Source: Methylomarinum sp965277025 | GTDB taxonomy: Bacteria > Pseudomonadota > Gammaproteobacteria > Methylococcales > Methylomonadaceae | DNA length: 64,000 nucleotides | Assembly (NCBI GenBank): GCA_965277025.1 | Contig: OZ255706.1 | Location: forward strand, 620,001 to 684,000 | Reading direction: 5' to 3' | Shown here: piece after piece, positions 63,161-64,000 of the stretch | How the letters are laid out: the number at the start of each line of letters is the position of its first letter | Numbering within the stretch: the first letter of the stretch is position 1 | Made by a program: the position numbers and the translations under genes | The notes under the pieces: generated by a model | Database searches by the model: none | What the model saw: only the letters and a program-made list of their open reading frames with translations | What the model was told of the DNA's origin: nothing

Positions 63161-64000
63161 ATGCGTGTTACCTTGTTGCTGCTATTGTTTTGTTTACACA
63201 GCCCTGTCATGGCGTTGACGCCAGAGCAAGTCCCGAACCCGCTAAAATCCTGGATAGACTGGGTGCTGGACACGGAAAAAGACCGCGATTGCCCTTTTTT
63301 TTATGCCCAGTTTGCAAAGAAAAGCTGTTTTTGGCCAGGAAAATTGCAACTCAACCTGGATGATAAGGGCGGCGCCTTCAGCAGCTATTGGACACTATTT
63401 CGTGATGGCTGGGTATTGTTGCCAGGTGATGACAAGCATTGGCCGAATCAGGTTAAAAGCAAACAAAAAAGTTTGGTGGTGGTGAAAAAGCAAGGCCATC
63501 CTGCTGTCTATTTAAGCAAAGGAGAACACGACCTGTCAGGCTATTTTCGATGGCAAACACTGCCCGAAAATCTGACTGTTCCCAAATATACCGCCTTGAT
63601 TCAATTGTCACTGTATGGTGAAGAAAAAGCCGATTTCAGGCTGGAAAATGGCGTTATCTGGTTGCATAAGCATCCAGGGAAACAGCAAAGTCAGGTTGAA
63701 AACCGCTTGCGCCTTGAGGTTTTCCGTAAAATCATCGATGGCGTGCCATTGCAAATGGAGACTCAGCTCAAACTGGATGTTTCCGGTAAGGCGCGAGAAG
63801 TTGTGTTATCCCATGCGTTATTAAAAGACTTCATTCCTGTGGCATTGAACAGCCCGCTTCCGGCACGACTGGAAAATGGTGGAAAACTGCGTATTCAGCT
63901 TCGGCCAGGACAATGGCGTGTAAAGGTGATAGGCCGGATAGCTGAAGACAGGCTGGAATTGGGAGTGGACTTTAATGACCCCGACTGGCCCAACGAAGAA
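63161..64000 (+). CDS. N-terminal part of a large secreted/envelope protein, runs off the window
   Basis: From the ATG at 63161, behind GGAGAATGAAC, the frame is open to the last base (280 codons). It starts with a signal peptide (MRVTLLLLLFCLHSPVMA). It continues WIDWVLDTEKDRDCPFFYAQ, SCFWPGKLQLNLDDKGGAF, LPGDDKHWPNQV, HPAVYLSKGEHDLSGYFRW and PLPARLENGGKLRIQLRPGQW. This resembles the start of large conserved periplasmic proteins of unknown function in gammaproteobacteria, rich in beta structure. No catalytic motif is seen. Confidence 0.75.
   Translation, partial: MRVTLLLLLFCLHSPVMALTPEQVPNPLKSWIDWVLDTEKDRDCPFFYAQFAKKSCFWPGKLQLNLDDKGGAFSSYWTLFRDGWVLLPGDDKHWPNQVKSKQKSLVVVKKQGHPAVYLSKGEHDLSGYFRWQTLPENLTVPKYTALIQLSLYGEEKADFRLENGVIWLHKHPGKQQSQVENRLRLEVFRKIIDGVPLQMETQLKLDVSGKAREVVLSHALLKDFIPVALNSPLPARLENGGKLRIQLRPGQWRVKVIGRIAEDRLELGVDFNDPDWPNEE

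Overview
This window is a 64 kb stretch of a gammaproteobacterial chromosome around the replication origin. The origin-side block dnaA-dnaN-recF-gyrB-thyA lies on the minus strand between about 32.5 and 39.6 kb. Two exact parS sites sit in the 3' end of recF, and DnaA boxes flank dnaA on both sides. The gene content (PpnN, ApaG/ApaH, Mpl, EngB, UbiK, cytochrome c4, DsbA, TypA, Lpp-like lipoprotein) fits Gammaproteobacteria. Copper-related proteins recur: a bufferin cluster, a Met-rich multicopper oxidase and a DUF411 protein. A Methylococcales-type methanotroph is possible, but no methane-oxidation gene is present, so this is only a guess.

Layout. 1-7.9 kb: a broken YbbP-type permease, a periplasmic adaptor, an unknown secreted protein, a Cys/Met-rich bufferin-like precursor with its MNIO (DUF692) and DUF2063 partners, then a repeat-filled gap, an unknown membrane protein and a nitrobindin-like protein. 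8-12.6 kb (minus): pgm, a broken yjbQ, a DUF411 protein, glucokinase and alanine dehydrogenase. 12.7-17.3 kb: a broken L,D-transpeptidase carrying an IS4-like element, an Lpp-like lipoprotein facing a second L,D-transpeptidase, and a CDF transporter. 17.3-26.9 kb: an IS110 copy, a decayed AmmeMemoRadiSam cluster, a multicopper oxidase split by an ISAs1 element, and one IS nested in another. 26.9-32.5 kb: folA, asparaginase, then an operon downstream of thyA (CarS-like, EEP phosphatase, CDP-alcohol phosphatidyltransferase) in which all three genes are broken. 32.5-44 kb: origin region, LysR regulator, methyltransferase, rhodanese, and typA broken by a deletion. 44-64 kb: IS4-like and IS110 copies among ubiK, marR, speE, engB, cytochrome c4, dsbA, two tandem diguanylate cyclases (the second split by an IS), a DUF5765-like protein, ppnN-apaH-apaG (apaG frameshifted), ankyrin-mpl, and the start of a large envelope protein.

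The dominant story is genome erosion. There are at least ten insertion-sequence copies or remnants, four with target duplications that I could read exactly. More than a dozen genes are broken by IS insertion, IS-adjacent deletion, in-frame stop substitutions, small deletions or homopolymer indels. Housekeeping replication, nucleotide and cell-wall genes are intact. Some single-base indels could be sequencing error, but the stop substitutions, the larger deletions and the IS junctions cannot all be explained that way. Small dispersed repeats are also abundant: a ~146 bp MITE-like family, a 96 bp MITE, and REP-like palindromes.

The most interesting functional unit is the bufferin cluster (3.3-6.3 kb). 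Its precursor joins canonical EGKCG motifs to a tandem EMSCGAMM repeat, which suggests a mixed thiooxazole/methionine copper-binding peptide. The secreted protein encoded 13 bp upstream has no function that I recognise.
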